Assembly: GCF_900141905.1 (NCBI RefSeq)
Contig: NZ_FQZF01000013.1
Location: forward strand, 87,081 to 151,080
DNA length: 64,000 nt
From: Muricoccus roseus
GTDB taxonomy: Bacteria > Pseudomonadota > Alphaproteobacteria > Acetobacterales > Acetobacteraceae
Direction of reading: 5' to 3'
Under the pieces are notes generated by a model. The model saw only the letters and a program-made list of their open reading frames with translations, did not search any database and had not been told where the DNA came from. Positions 33,217-43,884 of this stretch are shown piece after piece. Position 1 is the stretch's first letter, and each line of letters starts with the position of its first letter. A program made the position numbers and the translations under genes.

Positions 33217-33300
33217 CACGGGTCTCCGCGACGGGTGCCGGAAGCCTCTCTCCCAGCCTTCAACCCGTCACGGCACACCCGGCCTGCACTCTCACTCTCG
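33217..33300 (-). promoter_or_regulatory. Conserved structured leader of ardC
   Basis: In mRNA sense: GTGACGGGTTGAAGG, CTGGGAGAGAGGCTTCCGG, then CACCCGTCGCGGAGACC followed by the start. GACGGGT and ACCCGTC pair over seven bases. It matches the parB leader at most positions although the coding sequences are unrelated, so the leader itself is conserved. Confidence 0.65.
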
Positions 33301-33471
33301 GGGGGCGTTGCGGGGGCTCCCCGCTAGACAAGGGTCGGCAGAGACAAAGTTCAGCCGCAGGGGAAGGCTTTCCCCTCAGATCCTGGGAATGCTCACGATA
33401 CCAATCAGCGGACCATTGACTACAAATCTGCCGAGGCTGATGATGCCAATCAGCCGGTAGTCGGAGATTTC

Positions 33472-34692
33472 ATGTTCCAGCGATTCGTTGAGCGGAGGGC
33501 GGAGGAGGCGCTTGCAGATACGCCGGTCGTCCTCATCGTCGGACCGCGCCGGGCCGGCAAGACGACGCTGGTGCGAAAGATGGGAGAAACCGGCTGGACC
33601 TACAGCACACTCGACGACCAGACCGTCCTTGAGGCCGCCCAGTCCGACCCGGCCGGGTTCATCCGAGGTCTGGATCGCGCCATCATCGACGAGATCCAGC
33701 GCGCGCCCAATCTGTTGCTGGCGATCAAGAAGACGGTCGACGAAGATTATCGCCCGGGCCGTTTCCTGCTGACCGGCTCGGCCAATGTGCTGACCTTGCC
33801 GCGCGTCGCTGACAGCCTCGCTGGCCGGATGGAAACCATTCGGATGCTGCCCTTGGCTCGGGCGGAAATCGATAGCCGAGCACCGACCTTTCTGGAACGC
33901 CTGTTCGAGGGGAATTTGGAGAGTCAAAGCGCCGCCATTGTCGGCGACGAGTTGGTCCAGCTTGCGTTGCGCGGCGGCTTTCCTGAGGCGATTAGCCGCG
34001 ACAGCGAACGCCGGCGACAAGACTGGGCGCGTGCGTATCTCACCTCGATCCTGACCCGTGATCTGCGCGATATCGCTGAAGTTGAGAAGCTCACCGAACT
34101 CCCCAAGTTCGTGCGTCTTCTCGCCGAACATTCCGGGCAGCTTGTCAACTATTCCCAGCTTGCGAGCGGCATCAACGTCAACCACAGGACCGGTCAGCGC
34201 TATGTCGGTCTGCTCGAACAGGTGTTCCTGATCGCGACCCTGCAGCCATGGTTCACCAATGCGCTCAAGCGCATCGTTAAGACGCCCAAGCTGCATTTCC
34301 TTGATTCCGGCCTGCTGGCTGCCGCGCGCGGGCTGACTTTCGATCGGATCAAGGCGGATCGGGGGGCATTTGGCGCGCTGCTCGAGAGCTTCGTGTTCTC
34401 CGAAGTGCTGAAGCTGATGACGGCCTCAGACCTGCGTCTGACGCCACATCATTTCCGCGATCGGGACATGCGCGAGGTCGACATCGTGCTCGAGCGCGAT
34501 GACGGCATGATTGCCGCCATTGAGGTGAAGGCGAGCGCAACGGTCAAGGCCAGCGACTTTTCGGGCCTGCGCGCACTGGCCGAGGCTTGTGGGGACCGCT
34601 TCGCGTTTGGCGTCGTCCTCTACGACAGCACGGATGTCGTGCCGTTCGGAGACCGCCTGGCGGCCGCGCCACTATCGTGTCTGTGGGCGTGA
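33472..34692 (+). CDS. AAA ATPase with DUF4143
   Basis: This 406-aa protein has an N-terminal AAA domain (Walker A GPRRAGKTTLV at residues ~24-34, Walker B IIDEIQRAP, sensor LLTGSANVL) and a C-terminal DUF4143 domain with a nuclease-like end (MREVDIVLERDDGMIAAIEVKAS). Many genomes carry several such ATPases as mobile accessory genes of unknown role. Its stop lies 10 bases before the helicase start, so it may be co-transcribed with the restriction operon. It marks the start of the defence block. Confidence 0.88.
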   Translation: MFQRFVERRAEEALADTPVVLIVGPRRAGKTTLVRKMGETGWTYSTLDDQTVLEAAQSDPAGFIRGLDRAIIDEIQRAPNLLLAIKKTVDEDYRPGRFLLTGSANVLTLPRVADSLAGRMETIRMLPLARAEIDSRAPTFLERLFEGNLESQSAAIVGDELVQLALRGGFPEAISRDSERRRQDWARAYLTSILTRDLRDIAEVEKLTELPKFVRLLAEHSGQLVNYSQLASGINVNHRTGQRYVGLLEQVFLIATLQPWFTNALKRIVKTPKLHFLDSGLLAAARGLTFDRIKADRGAFGALLESFVFSEVLKLMTASDLRLTPHHFRDRDMREVDIVLERDDGMIAAIEVKASATVKASDFSGLRALAEACGDRFAFGVVLYDSTDVVPFGDRLAAAPLSCLWA

Positions 34693-34702
34693 GGAAAAGC
34701 CG

Positions 34703-37700
34703 ATGAAGATAATCGACAACACCTCACTGCTTCTCGGCGATGACCTAAAGGCGACGTTGGGGCGGGGCGCTCGGATCAAAATCGCAGCGTCCTGCTTCTC
34801 GATCTATGCGTTCGAGGCCCTGAAGGCGGAGTTTTCGAAGGTCGAGAGCCTGCAGTTCATTTTCACAGCCCCGACCTTCGTCGCGACGGCTGTGACTGAC
34901 CGCCTCCGCAAGGAGCGGCGAGAGTTCTTCATCCCAAAGACGACGCGAGAGCGGGGGCTCTACGGCACCGAGTTCGAGATTCAGCTTCGCAACAAGCTCA
35001 CGCAGCGCGCAGTCGCGCGCGAGTGCGCCGAATGGATACGAAAGAAGGCTCGCTTCAAGTCGAACAAGACTAAGGCACCGATGCAGCAGTTCATTCACGC
35101 AGGATCGGAAGCCGGCGACGTCGCCTACATGCCGATTAGCGGGTTCACGGCCGTTGACCTGGGCTATCAGAAGGGCGACGCCGTCTCGAATCTCGTTACG
35201 CGCATCGACGATGCGGCGCACACACAGGTCTATCTGCAACTGTTCAATCAGATCTGGAACGATGAGGACAAGGTCAGCGACGTCACCGCCGCCATCTGCG
35301 ACCACATCGAGTCCGTCTACCAGGAAAATTCACCGGAACGGATCTACTTCCACATCCTCTACAACCTCTTCCAGGATTTCCTCGAAGAGATTGATCAGGA
35401 TGCGCTGCCAAACGATCTGACCGGCTACAAGGACAGCCTCGTCTGGAACAAGCTGTTCAACTACCAGAGGGATGCTGCCACTGGTATCATCAACAAGCTG
35501 GAGATGCACAACGGGTGCATTCTGGCGGACAGCGTCGGCCTCGGGAAAACCTTCACCGCGCTCGCGGTCATCAAATATTACGAACTGCGCAATCGGTCGG
35601 TGCTCGTCCTGTGCCCGAAGAAGCTTGCGGACAATTGGCGCAACTACAACACCAATCTGACCACGAACATCTTCGCCAAGGACCGCTTCAACTACGACGT
35701 CCTGAGCCACACCGATCTCTCCCGCACCTCAGGAGAGGCGTTCGGGATTCCGCTGAACCGCGTGAACTGGGGTAACTACGATCTCGTCGTCATCGATGAG
35801 TCGCACAATTTCCGGAACAACGATGTATTCAAGGATCGGGAGACCCGCTACCAGAAACTGATGAACAAGGTCATCCGCGCCGGCGTGAAGACCAAGGTTC
35901 TGATGCTGTCGGCGACGCCGGTGAACAACCGGTTCAACGACCTGCGCAATCAGCTCGCGCTGGCCTATGAAGGGGATTCAGAAAACCTCAGCCGCAAGCT
36001 GAAAACCAAGACCGGGATCGAAGAGATTTTCCGGCGCGCCCAAAAGGCGTTCAATGCCTGGTCGGATCTGCCGCCGCACGAGCGAACCGCAGCCGCAATC
36101 CTGAAGGCCCTGGACTTCGATTTCTTCGAGATGCTCGATGCCGTGACGATCGCCCGGTCGCGCAAGCATATCGAGACTTTCTACGACACCAAGGATATCG
36201 GAAAATTCCCCCAGCGCCGAAAGCCGCTGTCGTACCAATGCCCGATCACCCATCGCGCAGATGTGCTCGGCCTCAACGACATCTTCGGCAGCCTGTCGGT
36301 GCTCAAGCTCGCCGTCTACGCGCCGATCAGCTACATCCTGCCGAGCAGGCTTCAGAAGTACGAAGAAATCTACGACACCCAGGTGGAGGGCGGTCGCGGC
36401 AAGCTGCGCCAAGCTGACCGCGAGCGGAGCCTTCAGGCTCTGATGACCACGAACCTGCTCAAGCGCTTGGAGAGTTCGGTCGAAGCCTTCCGGCTCACCC
36501 TGCGGGCGCTGAGCAGCAACATCGCGCAGACGCTCAAGGCGATCGACACCTTTGAGCGCACGGGCGCCGCCGCGAGTGTGACCGACCATCTTGGCGATCC
36601 GGGTTTCGATCCCGATGACGACGATCTGAGCGGGCTGGATGAGTTCACAGTCGGCAAGAAGATCCAGATCAGCCTCTCGGACATGGACCTCCCGTCGTGG
36701 AAGCATGACCTTGCTGCCGATCTCACGCTGATCGGTGACCTGATCGCCTCGATGGACAAGGTGGTTCCCGAGGATGATGCCAAGCTGCAGCATCTAAAGG
36801 ACGTCATCACCCGCAAGGTCGCTGACCCGCTCAACCCCGGCAACCGCAAGGTTCTAATCTTCACCGCCTTCGCGGACACGGCAAAGTACCTCTACACCAA
36901 TCTGGCGGAAGCGTTTCTTCAGTCGCACGGCCTGCACTGCGGCATGGTCACCGGGTCCGACACGCCGAAGAGCACTCTGAAGAAGAGCTATGATTTCCAG
37001 TCGCTGCTGACGCTGTTCTCGCCGCGCGCGAAGGAGAAGCATCTGGTCCTGCCGCACGAAACCGGCGAGATCGACATCCTTATCGGGACGGACTGCATCT
37101 CCGAGGGCCAGAACCTTCAGGATTGCGACTATCTGATCAACTACGACATCCACTGGAACCCGGTTCGCATCATCCAGCGGTTCGGGCGCATTGACCGTAT
37201 CGGCTCACACAACGCGCAAATACAGCTTGTCAGCTACTGGCCGGACATCTCACTCGACGAGTACATCAATCTCAAAGAGCGGGTCGAAAACCGCATGATG
37301 ATTGCCGACGTCACGGCGACCGGCGACGACAATGTTCTGACGTCCAAGAGCAGTGATATCGCCTACCGGAAGGAGCAGCTCAAGCGGCTCCAGGAAGAGG
37401 TGATTGAGCTGGAGGATGTGCGGACCGGGATTTCCATCACGGACCTCGGTCTCAACGATTTCCGGATGGACCTTCTGAACCACATCAAGGAGCACGGCGA
37501 CCTCGAGCATCTGCCCAACGGCATGCATGCGGTGGTGCCGGCACAGCCGGCGCTGGGGCTGAAGCCCGGTGTGATCTTCGCGCTAAAGAACATCCACGAC
37601 AGCGTGAACATCAACCAGCAGAACCGGCTGCACCCATATTACCTCGTCTATGTCGGTCACGACGGTGGGGCCATCATCGACCATACCGAGGTGAAGCGCT

Positions 37701-37975
37701 TGCTCGATCTGATCCGCACGAGCTGCAAGGGCCAGGCGGAACCGATCCGGGCGGTCTGCCAGCTGTTCAACGAGCGGACGCAGGACGGTCGCAAGATGGA
37801 GCAGTGCTCCGCCCTTCTGAGCGCGGCGATCCGCTCGATGATAGAGGTCAAGGAAGAGAAGGACATTGACAGCCTGTTCAGCGGTGGGCGGACCACGGCG
37901 CTGGTCCACACCATCGCCGGGCTCGACGATTTCGAGCTGATCGCCTTCCTCGTGATCGAGGAGGGGGCCACATGA
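34703..37975 (+). CDS. SNF2/DEAD helicase with PLD-like N-terminus, type III-like R-M operon
   Basis: This 1,090-aa protein has an N-terminal ~200-residue region like phospholipase D-related domains of helicases (YMPISGFTAVDLG), without a clear HxK motif. A superfamily 2 helicase follows: ADSVGLGKTFTAL near residue 278, VVIDESHNFRN near 363, LMLSATPVNNR and IQRFGRIDRIGSHN near 828. The ATG at 34703 has a GAGGAAAA ribosome-binding site. Its stop overlaps the DUF4391 start by four bases, and mod and res follow, so it belongs to that system. Confidence 0.87.
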   Translation: MKIIDNTSLLLGDDLKATLGRGARIKIAASCFSIYAFEALKAEFSKVESLQFIFTAPTFVATAVTDRLRKERREFFIPKTTRERGLYGTEFEIQLRNKLTQRAVARECAEWIRKKARFKSNKTKAPMQQFIHAGSEAGDVAYMPISGFTAVDLGYQKGDAVSNLVTRIDDAAHTQVYLQLFNQIWNDEDKVSDVTAAICDHIESVYQENSPERIYFHILYNLFQDFLEEIDQDALPNDLTGYKDSLVWNKLFNYQRDAATGIINKLEMHNGCILADSVGLGKTFTALAVIKYYELRNRSVLVLCPKKLADNWRNYNTNLTTNIFAKDRFNYDVLSHTDLSRTSGEAFGIPLNRVNWGNYDLVVIDESHNFRNNDVFKDRETRYQKLMNKVIRAGVKTKVLMLSATPVNNRFNDLRNQLALAYEGDSENLSRKLKTKTGIEEIFRRAQKAFNAWSDLPPHERTAAAILKALDFDFFEMLDAVTIARSRKHIETFYDTKDIGKFPQRRKPLSYQCPITHRADVLGLNDIFGSLSVLKLAVYAPISYILPSRLQKYEEIYDTQVEGGRGKLRQADRERSLQALMTTNLLKRLESSVEAFRLTLRALSSNIAQTLKAIDTFERTGAAASVTDHLGDPGFDPDDDDLSGLDEFTVGKKIQISLSDMDLPSWKHDLAADLTLIGDLIASMDKVVPEDDAKLQHLKDVITRKVADPLNPGNRKVLIFTAFADTAKYLYTNLAEAFLQSHGLHCGMVTGSDTPKSTLKKSYDFQSLLTLFSPRAKEKHLVLPHETGEIDILIGTDCISEGQNLQDCDYLINYDIHWNPVRIIQRFGRIDRIGSHNAQIQLVSYWPDISLDEYINLKERVENRMMIADVTATGDDNVLTSKSSDIAYRKEQLKRLQEEVIELEDVRTGISITDLGLNDFRMDLLNHIKEHGDLEHLPNGMHAVVPAQPALGLKPGVIFALKNIHDSVNINQQNRLHPYYLVYVGHDGGAIIDHTEVKRLLDLIRTSCKGQAEPIRAVCQLFNERTQDGRKMEQCSALLSAAIRSMIEVKEEKDIDSLFSGGRTTALVHTIAGLDDFELIAFLVIEEGAT

Positions 37976-38679
37976 CGGCAGCGTTCTTCGATTATCCCAA
38001 GGCTGCAGCATTCGGCCGGGTTGTCCCCAAAAGCCGCATCTACGAGCATGCGGGCGCCAGCACGGCGCTCCGGGACCTTTTCGTCACCCAGGTTGACCAA
38101 ATCGTTTGGAAGTACAAGCTGGCCCCAGAAACCACTAACCTCGCGGCGACGAAGGCCGTCAAGGAGATCCAGGTGTTCGGCATCAGCCTGCGCACCGGCA
38201 ACCTCGACGAAGAAGTGCTGCGGGCGATCGACCGGGCAATCCCCTTCCCGCTGATCTTCGAGCTCACATGGTCCGGAAAGCGCAAGGCGGTGGCCGCTTT
38301 CAAGCGGCCGAGTGATGCCGCTTCCACGAAGTGGGTTGTCAGCGGCTATTTCGCGACCGATTGGGCACCTGACGACGCGCCGCGCCGGCCATTGCCGGTC
38401 GCCCTCAATCTCGGCGGTCTCTACGACTCCCTCATCACGGCGCTGATGCCGAAGTCCGCCGCCGAAGCGGAGCAAGCCGGTGAGGACATCCAGACGCGCG
38501 TAGCGCGGGTGGAGGCGATCCGGGTCAAGACGCGGGAAGTGGACCGGATCAGGGCCCGCCTGGCCCGCGAGAAGCAGTTCAACAAGCGCGTGGCGATCAA
38601 TGCCGAGCTGCGCGCCGCACGGCAGGAACTGGAGCGCCTTTCCGGCCGCGTACCCGTCACTGCCATGACGAATGAGTAA
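37972..38679 (+). CDS. DUF4391 protein of the restriction operon
   Basis: This 235-aa protein has an N-terminal PKSRIYEHAGAS region, an α/β middle and a charged coiled-coil-like C-terminus (about residues 165-225). The DUF4391 family is found next to helicase and Mod/Res genes. Its function is unknown; it may bridge the helicase and methylase. It overlaps the helicase stop by four bases and ends just before mod. Confidence 0.8.
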   Translation: MTAAFFDYPKAAAFGRVVPKSRIYEHAGASTALRDLFVTQVDQIVWKYKLAPETTNLAATKAVKEIQVFGISLRTGNLDEEVLRAIDRAIPFPLIFELTWSGKRKAVAAFKRPSDAASTKWVVSGYFATDWAPDDAPRRPLPVALNLGGLYDSLITALMPKSAAEAEQAGEDIQTRVARVEAIRVKTREVDRIRARLAREKQFNKRVAINAELRAARQELERLSGRVPVTAMTNE

Positions 38680-38689
38680 GGGAATGACG

Positions 38690-40792
38690 ATGGATAAGCT
38701 GAAGATGCACAGCCCTGACCTGAGCCAGGAGAACATCGGGAAGATCCGCGACCTGTTCCCCAGCTGCGTGACCGAGGCACGCGACGAGGTGACGGGGGTA
38801 GTGCGTCTAGCGGTAGACTTCGATCAGCTGCGCCAGGAGCTGAGCGACCACATCGTCGAAGGGTCACAGGAGCGGTACCGGTTGGATTGGCCCGGAAAAC
38901 GCGAGGCGTTGATCACTGCGAACTCCCCCCTCTCAAAAACCTTACGACCTGCACAGGACGAAAGCGTCAACTTCGACACGACGAAGAACCTATTCATCGA
39001 AGGCGACAACCTTGAGACCCTGAAACTGCTACAGGAAACCTATCTCGGTCAGGTGAAGCTGATCTACATCGACCCTCCCTATAATACTGGCAAGGACTTC
39101 ATCTATCGGGACAACTTCACCGCAGCCAAAGAGCAGTTCGAGATAGACGCGGGGGAGAAAACTGCCGAAGGCGGCCGTCTGGTGGCGAACCCGGATACGC
39201 GCGGTCGATATCACTCGGACTGGATGTCGATGATCTATGCGCGTCTGACGGTCGCGAAGAGGCTCTTGAAGGATGATGGGATTATCCTCGTCAGCATCGA
39301 CGACTACGAACAGGCTGCGCTCCGAAAGTTGATGGATCAGGTCTTCGGCGAGACAAACTTCGTGGCTCAACTGGTCTGGGAGAAAGGCCGAAAGAACGAT
39401 GCAAAGTTCTTTTCCGTTGGCCACGAATACATGATGGTTTTCGCTAAGAACGTGACGCGGCTACGCGAGAAGCAAGAAATTTGGCGGGAAGAGAAGCCCG
39501 GTGCGCGCGATATATGGGCCGAATTCGTCAGGCTACGCGAAGTTCATGGTGATAACTTCAAGGCGATCGAGGCTGATCTTTCTCAATGGTACTCCGACTT
39601 GCCGAAGGGCCATCCTGCAAAAAAGTGGGCGCGGTACAAGCGGGTCGATGAAAATGGTCCGTGGCGAGACCGCGATATCTCTTGGCCCGGTGGTGATGGA
39701 CCGAGGTATGACGTAATTCACCCAGTGACAGGGCTTCCCTGCGAAGTCCCCGAAGCGGGCTGGAGATATTCAACGTCGCAGGAGATGCAGCGACAGATTA
39801 AGCTCGGACTTGTCGAGTTTCGCGATGACCACACACAACCACCTTTCAGGAAGGCCCATATTCGACCGATCCCCGAAGAGGCGGATGGAAGCCAAGTCGA
39901 CTCGAACGATATTGATGACGACAGCGAAGAGGACGCGGATTTCGCCACCCAGGTTCGTGGGTCGTATTTCTACAAGCAATCTCAAGTCTCGGTAAAATAC
40001 CTGCGTAAGCTCATGGGGGCGAAGGTCTTCACGAACCCCAAGGATCACGATGAGTTGGCAAAACTGATCGAATATATGACGCCGAATGACCGTGCCGCCC
40101 TCGTAATGGACTTCTTTGCTGGATCTGCCAGTACCGCCGAAGCTGTCTTCCGGGCTAATGCCACCTATGGAACCAATCACCGTTTCATCATGGTTCAGCT
40201 CCCCGAGGATTTGCAGGAGGCAGAAGCCTCGACTACGGGAACTGCAAAGAAGACGGTGCAGGCCGCAATTAAGCTCATGAAGAAGAATGGTCGACCGCTG
40301 GTCTTGTCTGAAGTGTCGAAAGAACGCGTGAGACAGGCCGGGGCAGCGGTGTTGTCGGAGACTTGCGATCCGGGTTGGAACCGCGATGTCGGCTTCCGGG
40401 TCCTGAAGGTCGATACGTCCAACATGCAGGACGTGTACTACCGCCCTGACGAGATCGATCAGAAGGACCTCCTCGCTGCCGTCGACAACATCAAGCCCGA
40501 CCGCACCCCTGAGGACCTGCTGTTCCAGGTGCTCGTCGACTGGGGCGTGGACCTGACGCTGCCGATCCAGCGCGAGACCATACAGGGCAAGACCGTCTTC
40601 TTCGTGGACGGAAATGCGCTGGTCGCCTGTTTTGAGACCGGCGTGACAGAGGAACTGGTGAAGCAGCTTGCCGGCCGCGAGCCGCTGCGCGTCGTTTTCC
40701 GCGACAACGGCTTTGTGTCCGATGCGGTGAAGATCAACGTCGAGCAGGTCTTCCGCCAGGTGTCCCCCGGCACCGACGTCAAGTCGATCTGA
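38690..40792 (+). CDS. Type III Mod: β-class adenine-specific DNA methyltransferase
   Basis: This 700-aa protein has motif [14 protein letters not shown] near residue 127 and motif [17 protein letters not shown] near residue 474, the β-class order of type III Mod subunits that make N6-methyladenine. The region between, about residues 240-440, is the likely target-recognition domain and is more AT-rich than the flanks. The ATG at 38690 has AAGGGA six bases upstream; ATGs at 38672 and 38684 are alternatives. res follows after 10 bases. Confidence 0.92.
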   Translation: MDKLKMHSPDLSQENIGKIRDLFPSCVTEARDEVTGVVRLAVDFDQLRQELSDHIVEGSQERYRLDWPGKREALITANSPLSKTLRPAQDESVNFDTTKNLFIEGDNLETLKLLQETYLGQVKLIYIDPPYNTGKDFIYRDNFTAAKEQFEIDAGEKTAEGGRLVANPDTRGRYHSDWMSMIYARLTVAKRLLKDDGIILVSIDDYEQAALRKLMDQVFGETNFVAQLVWEKGRKNDAKFFSVGHEYMMVFAKNVTRLREKQEIWREEKPGARDIWAEFVRLREVHGDNFKAIEADLSQWYSDLPKGHPAKKWARYKRVDENGPWRDRDISWPGGDGPRYDVIHPVTGLPCEVPEAGWRYSTSQEMQRQIKLGLVEFRDDHTQPPFRKAHIRPIPEEADGSQVDSNDIDDDSEEDADFATQVRGSYFYKQSQVSVKYLRKLMGAKVFTNPKDHDELAKLIEYMTPNDRAALVMDFFAGSASTAEAVFRANATYGTNHRFIMVQLPEDLQEAEASTTGTAKKTVQAAIKLMKKNGRPLVLSEVSKERVRQAGAAVLSETCDPGWNRDVGFRVLKVDTSNMQDVYYRPDEIDQKDLLAAVDNIKPDRTPEDLLFQVLVDWGVDLTLPIQRETIQGKTVFFVDGNALVACFETGVTEELVKQLAGREPLRVVFRDNGFVSDAVKINVEQVFRQVSPGTDVKSI

Positions 40793-40802
40793 GGGGGCGA
40801 CC

Positions 40803-43800
40803 GTGAAGCTGAAATTCAAGGTCCAGCCGTATCAGACGCAGGCCGTGACTGCGGTCATGGACTGCTTCGCCGGGCAGCCGATGTCGACCGGGATTACCTA
40901 CCGGATCGATCCCGGCCGGAAGGCGCAGACGAGCGCCTTCGAGGAAGGGTTCAAGAACGCCGATCTGGCGCTGACCGAGCTTCAGGTGCTGGCCAACATC
41001 AAGGACGTCCAGCGCCGCCAGAACCTGCCTCTTTCCGACAAGCTGGTCGCCAGCGCTGGATGCCGGCTCAACCTCGACATCGAGATGGAGACAGGGACCG
41101 GCAAGACCTATTGCTACATCAAGACAATCTTCGAGATGAACAAGCGCTACGGCTGGTCGAAGTTCATCATCATGGTGCCGTCGATTGCCATCCGGGAGGG
41201 CGTCCACAAGTCGCTGCAGATCACCGCCGACCACTTCACCGAGAGCTACGGAAAGAAGGCGCGCTTCTTCATCTACAATTCCAAGCGGCTGCATGAGCTG
41301 GAGAGCTTCTCGTCGGACGCCGGCATCAACGTGATGGTCATTAACATCCAGGCGTTCGCTGCGCGCGGCGCTGACAACCGACGCATCTATGAGGAGCTGG
41401 ATGACTTCCAGTCGCGCAAGCCCATCGACGTCATCGCCAGCAACCGGCCGATCCTGATCCTTGACGAGCCGCAGAAGATGGAAGGCGCGGCCACGATGGA
41501 GGCACTGCCGAAGTTCAAGCCGCTCATGATCCTGCGCTACTCGGCGACCCATAAGACGCAGCACAACCGTGTTCACCGGCTGGATGCCCTCGACGCCTAT
41601 AACCAGAAGCTGGTGAAAAAGATCGCCGTCCGGGGCATCCAGACGCGGGGGCTCGCCGGCACGAACGCCTACCTCTACCTCGAGGGTATCGAGATATCGA
41701 AGAAGGCGCCGGTAGCCCGGCTCGAAATCGAGGTGAAGCTCGCGAGCGGCGAGATCAAGCGCCAGCTCAAGCGGCTGGAGTTCCGTGACGACCTGTTCGC
41801 CGAGTCCGGCGAGCTGGATCAATACCGCGACGGCTTCACGATCTCCCAGATCGACGCGCGCAACGACACGGTCGAATTTACCAACGGCCTGGTGCTCCAG
41901 GCCGGGGAGGCCACCGGTGATGTGTCCGAGCGCGACATCCGGCGCATCCAAATCCGCGAGACGATCAAGGCGCATCTCGACAAGGAGAAGCAGCTCTTCG
42001 CCCAGGGCATCAAGGTGCTGTCGCTGTTCTTCATCGACGAGGTCGTGAAGTACCGCGATTACGCACAGCCGGATGAGAAGGGCGAATATGCCCGCGTGTT
42101 CGAGGAGGAGTACGAGCTTCTCAAGGCGGAATATCTGGCTGAGCTGGCGATTGATAACGACGCCTACCGGAAGCACCTGGCGGGCATCGATGCGGCCAAG
42201 ACTCACAACGGCTATTTCTCGATCGACAAGAAGACCAACCGGCTGAAGGACCCCGCCGTCGGCGCACGGTCGGTCGATTCAGACGACGTGGACGCCTACG
42301 ACCTGATCCTGAAGGACAAGGAACGGCTGCTGTCTTTCGCGGAACCCACGCGGTTCATCTTCTCGCATTCCGCACTGCGCGAAGGGTGGGACAATCCCAA
42401 CGTCTTCGTCATGTGCATGCTCAAGCACAGTGACAACACCGTCTCACGGCGCCAGGAAGTGGGCCGCGGCCTTCGCCTGTCGGTCGACCAGAACGGCGAC
42501 CGGATGGACAACCCCGCGGTCGTCCATGACATCAACGTCCTCACGGTCGTCGCCAGCGAGAGCTACAAGAACTTTGTGGCGGGCCTCCAGAAGGAGATCG
42601 CCGACACGCTGACGTCGCGCCCGCGCAAGGCGACGGAGGCCTATTTCACCGGGAAGAGCATCACGACCGATGCTGGCCCGATCGAGATCACGCCGGCCAT
42701 GGCGAAGCAGATCTACCGCTACCTCGTGAAGAACGATTATTCCGACGACGCAGACCAGATCACCAGCGCCTACCACCAGGCGAAGGAGGCCGGAACCCTG
42801 GCGGCCTTGCCGGATGAGCTGAAGGTGCATGCCGATCAGATTTTCCAGATCATCGACAGCGTGTTCAGCGACGCGCAACTCCCGAAGGTCGAGGACGGCC
42901 GCAAGCCGAAGACCAATCCGCTCAATGAGAATTTCGATAAGAAGGAGTTCCAGGAGCTCTGGTGGCGTATCAATCAGAAGGCTGTTTATCGGGTCGAGTT
43001 CGACTCCGATGAATTGGTCCGAAAGTGCGTAAGCGCCCTTGATAGCCAGCTTCGCGTGACGCCGCTCCAGTACACGGTTCAGACCGGCATACAGGGTGAC
43101 GGGTTAACGGACGAACAGCTGAAGGCGGGTGATGGTTTTGCCCTGACAGGCTCAACGACCGAACGCGGCGGATCTGTCCATTCGCTCGTGAAGTACGACC
43201 TCCTCGGGAAGATGGCCGAAAACACGGAGCTCACGCGCAAGACTGCAGCGGAAATCCTGACCGGCATACAGGCCAGCGTGTTCGGGCAGTTCAAGGAGAA
43301 CCCCGAGCACTTCATCGCCGAAGCATCGCGGATCATCGCTGAGCAAAAGGCCACAATGGTAATCGAGCGGTTGGCCTACGACGGGTTGGCCGAACGCTAC
43401 GACGTCGACATCTTCACCGCGAACCAGACCGGCCAGGACTTCTCCAAGGCATCGGCCAAGCTCAAGCGGCACGTGTACGATTACGTGGTCACCGACTCCG
43501 AGATCGAACGAAAGTTTGCCGACGAGCTGGATACTGCGAGCGAGGTGGTGGTCTACGCCAAGCTGCCACGCGGCTTCCTGATCCCGACGCCGGTGGGCGA
43601 CTACAACCCCGATTGGGCGATCTCCTTCAAGGAGGGAAGCGTCAAGCACATCTACTTCGTTGCCGAGACCAAGGGCACCATGTCCTCGATGAAGCTCCGC
43701 GAGATCGAGAACACCAAGATCGCTTGCGCGCGGAAATTCTTCGACGAGATCGGTCAGCGCGTGTCCGAGGATCGGGTCAAGTATGACGTGGTGACGAGTT

Positions 43801-43841
43801 ACGAGAAGCTCATGGATATCGTGGGGCGAGCTGCTGCATAG
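40803..43841 (+). CDS. Type III Res: restriction helicase-endonuclease
   Basis: This 1,012-aa protein has the superfamily 2 motor with [13 protein letters not shown] near residue 94, [11 protein letters not shown] near 220, ILRYSATHK, and [20 protein letters not shown] near 550. A C-terminal PD-(D/E)xK nuclease is formed by YNPDWAISF and YFVAETKGT near residues 932-960. Type III Res cuts DNA after ATP-driven sliding between two unmethylated sites recognised with Mod. All motifs look intact. Confidence 0.93.
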   Translation: MKLKFKVQPYQTQAVTAVMDCFAGQPMSTGITYRIDPGRKAQTSAFEEGFKNADLALTELQVLANIKDVQRRQNLPLSDKLVASAGCRLNLDIEMETGTGKTYCYIKTIFEMNKRYGWSKFIIMVPSIAIREGVHKSLQITADHFTESYGKKARFFIYNSKRLHELESFSSDAGINVMVINIQAFAARGADNRRIYEELDDFQSRKPIDVIASNRPILILDEPQKMEGAATMEALPKFKPLMILRYSATHKTQHNRVHRLDALDAYNQKLVKKIAVRGIQTRGLAGTNAYLYLEGIEISKKAPVARLEIEVKLASGEIKRQLKRLEFRDDLFAESGELDQYRDGFTISQIDARNDTVEFTNGLVLQAGEATGDVSERDIRRIQIRETIKAHLDKEKQLFAQGIKVLSLFFIDEVVKYRDYAQPDEKGEYARVFEEEYELLKAEYLAELAIDNDAYRKHLAGIDAAKTHNGYFSIDKKTNRLKDPAVGARSVDSDDVDAYDLILKDKERLLSFAEPTRFIFSHSALREGWDNPNVFVMCMLKHSDNTVSRRQEVGRGLRLSVDQNGDRMDNPAVVHDINVLTVVASESYKNFVAGLQKEIADTLTSRPRKATEAYFTGKSITTDAGPIEITPAMAKQIYRYLVKNDYSDDADQITSAYHQAKEAGTLAALPDELKVHADQIFQIIDSVFSDAQLPKVEDGRKPKTNPLNENFDKKEFQELWWRINQKAVYRVEFDSDELVRKCVSALDSQLRVTPLQYTVQTGIQGDGLTDEQLKAGDGFALTGSTTERGGSVHSLVKYDLLGKMAENTELTRKTAAEILTGIQASVFGQFKENPEHFIAEASRIIAEQKATMVIERLAYDGLAERYDVDIFTANQTGQDFSKASAKLKRHVYDYVVTDSEIERKFADELDTASEVVVYAKLPRGFLIPTPVGDYNPDWAISFKEGSVKHIYFVAETKGTMSSMKLREIENTKIACARKFFDEIGQRVSEDRVKYDVVTSYEKLMDIVGRAAA

Positions 43842-43884
43842 AGTTGAGGCGGTTACCTGATGCAGTGAGCGCAGGGGAGATTCA

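Noticed and set aside
40779..42206. Minus-strand open frame of 475 codons
   Set aside because: It is antisense to the Res helicase domain and lacks any recognisable protein features.
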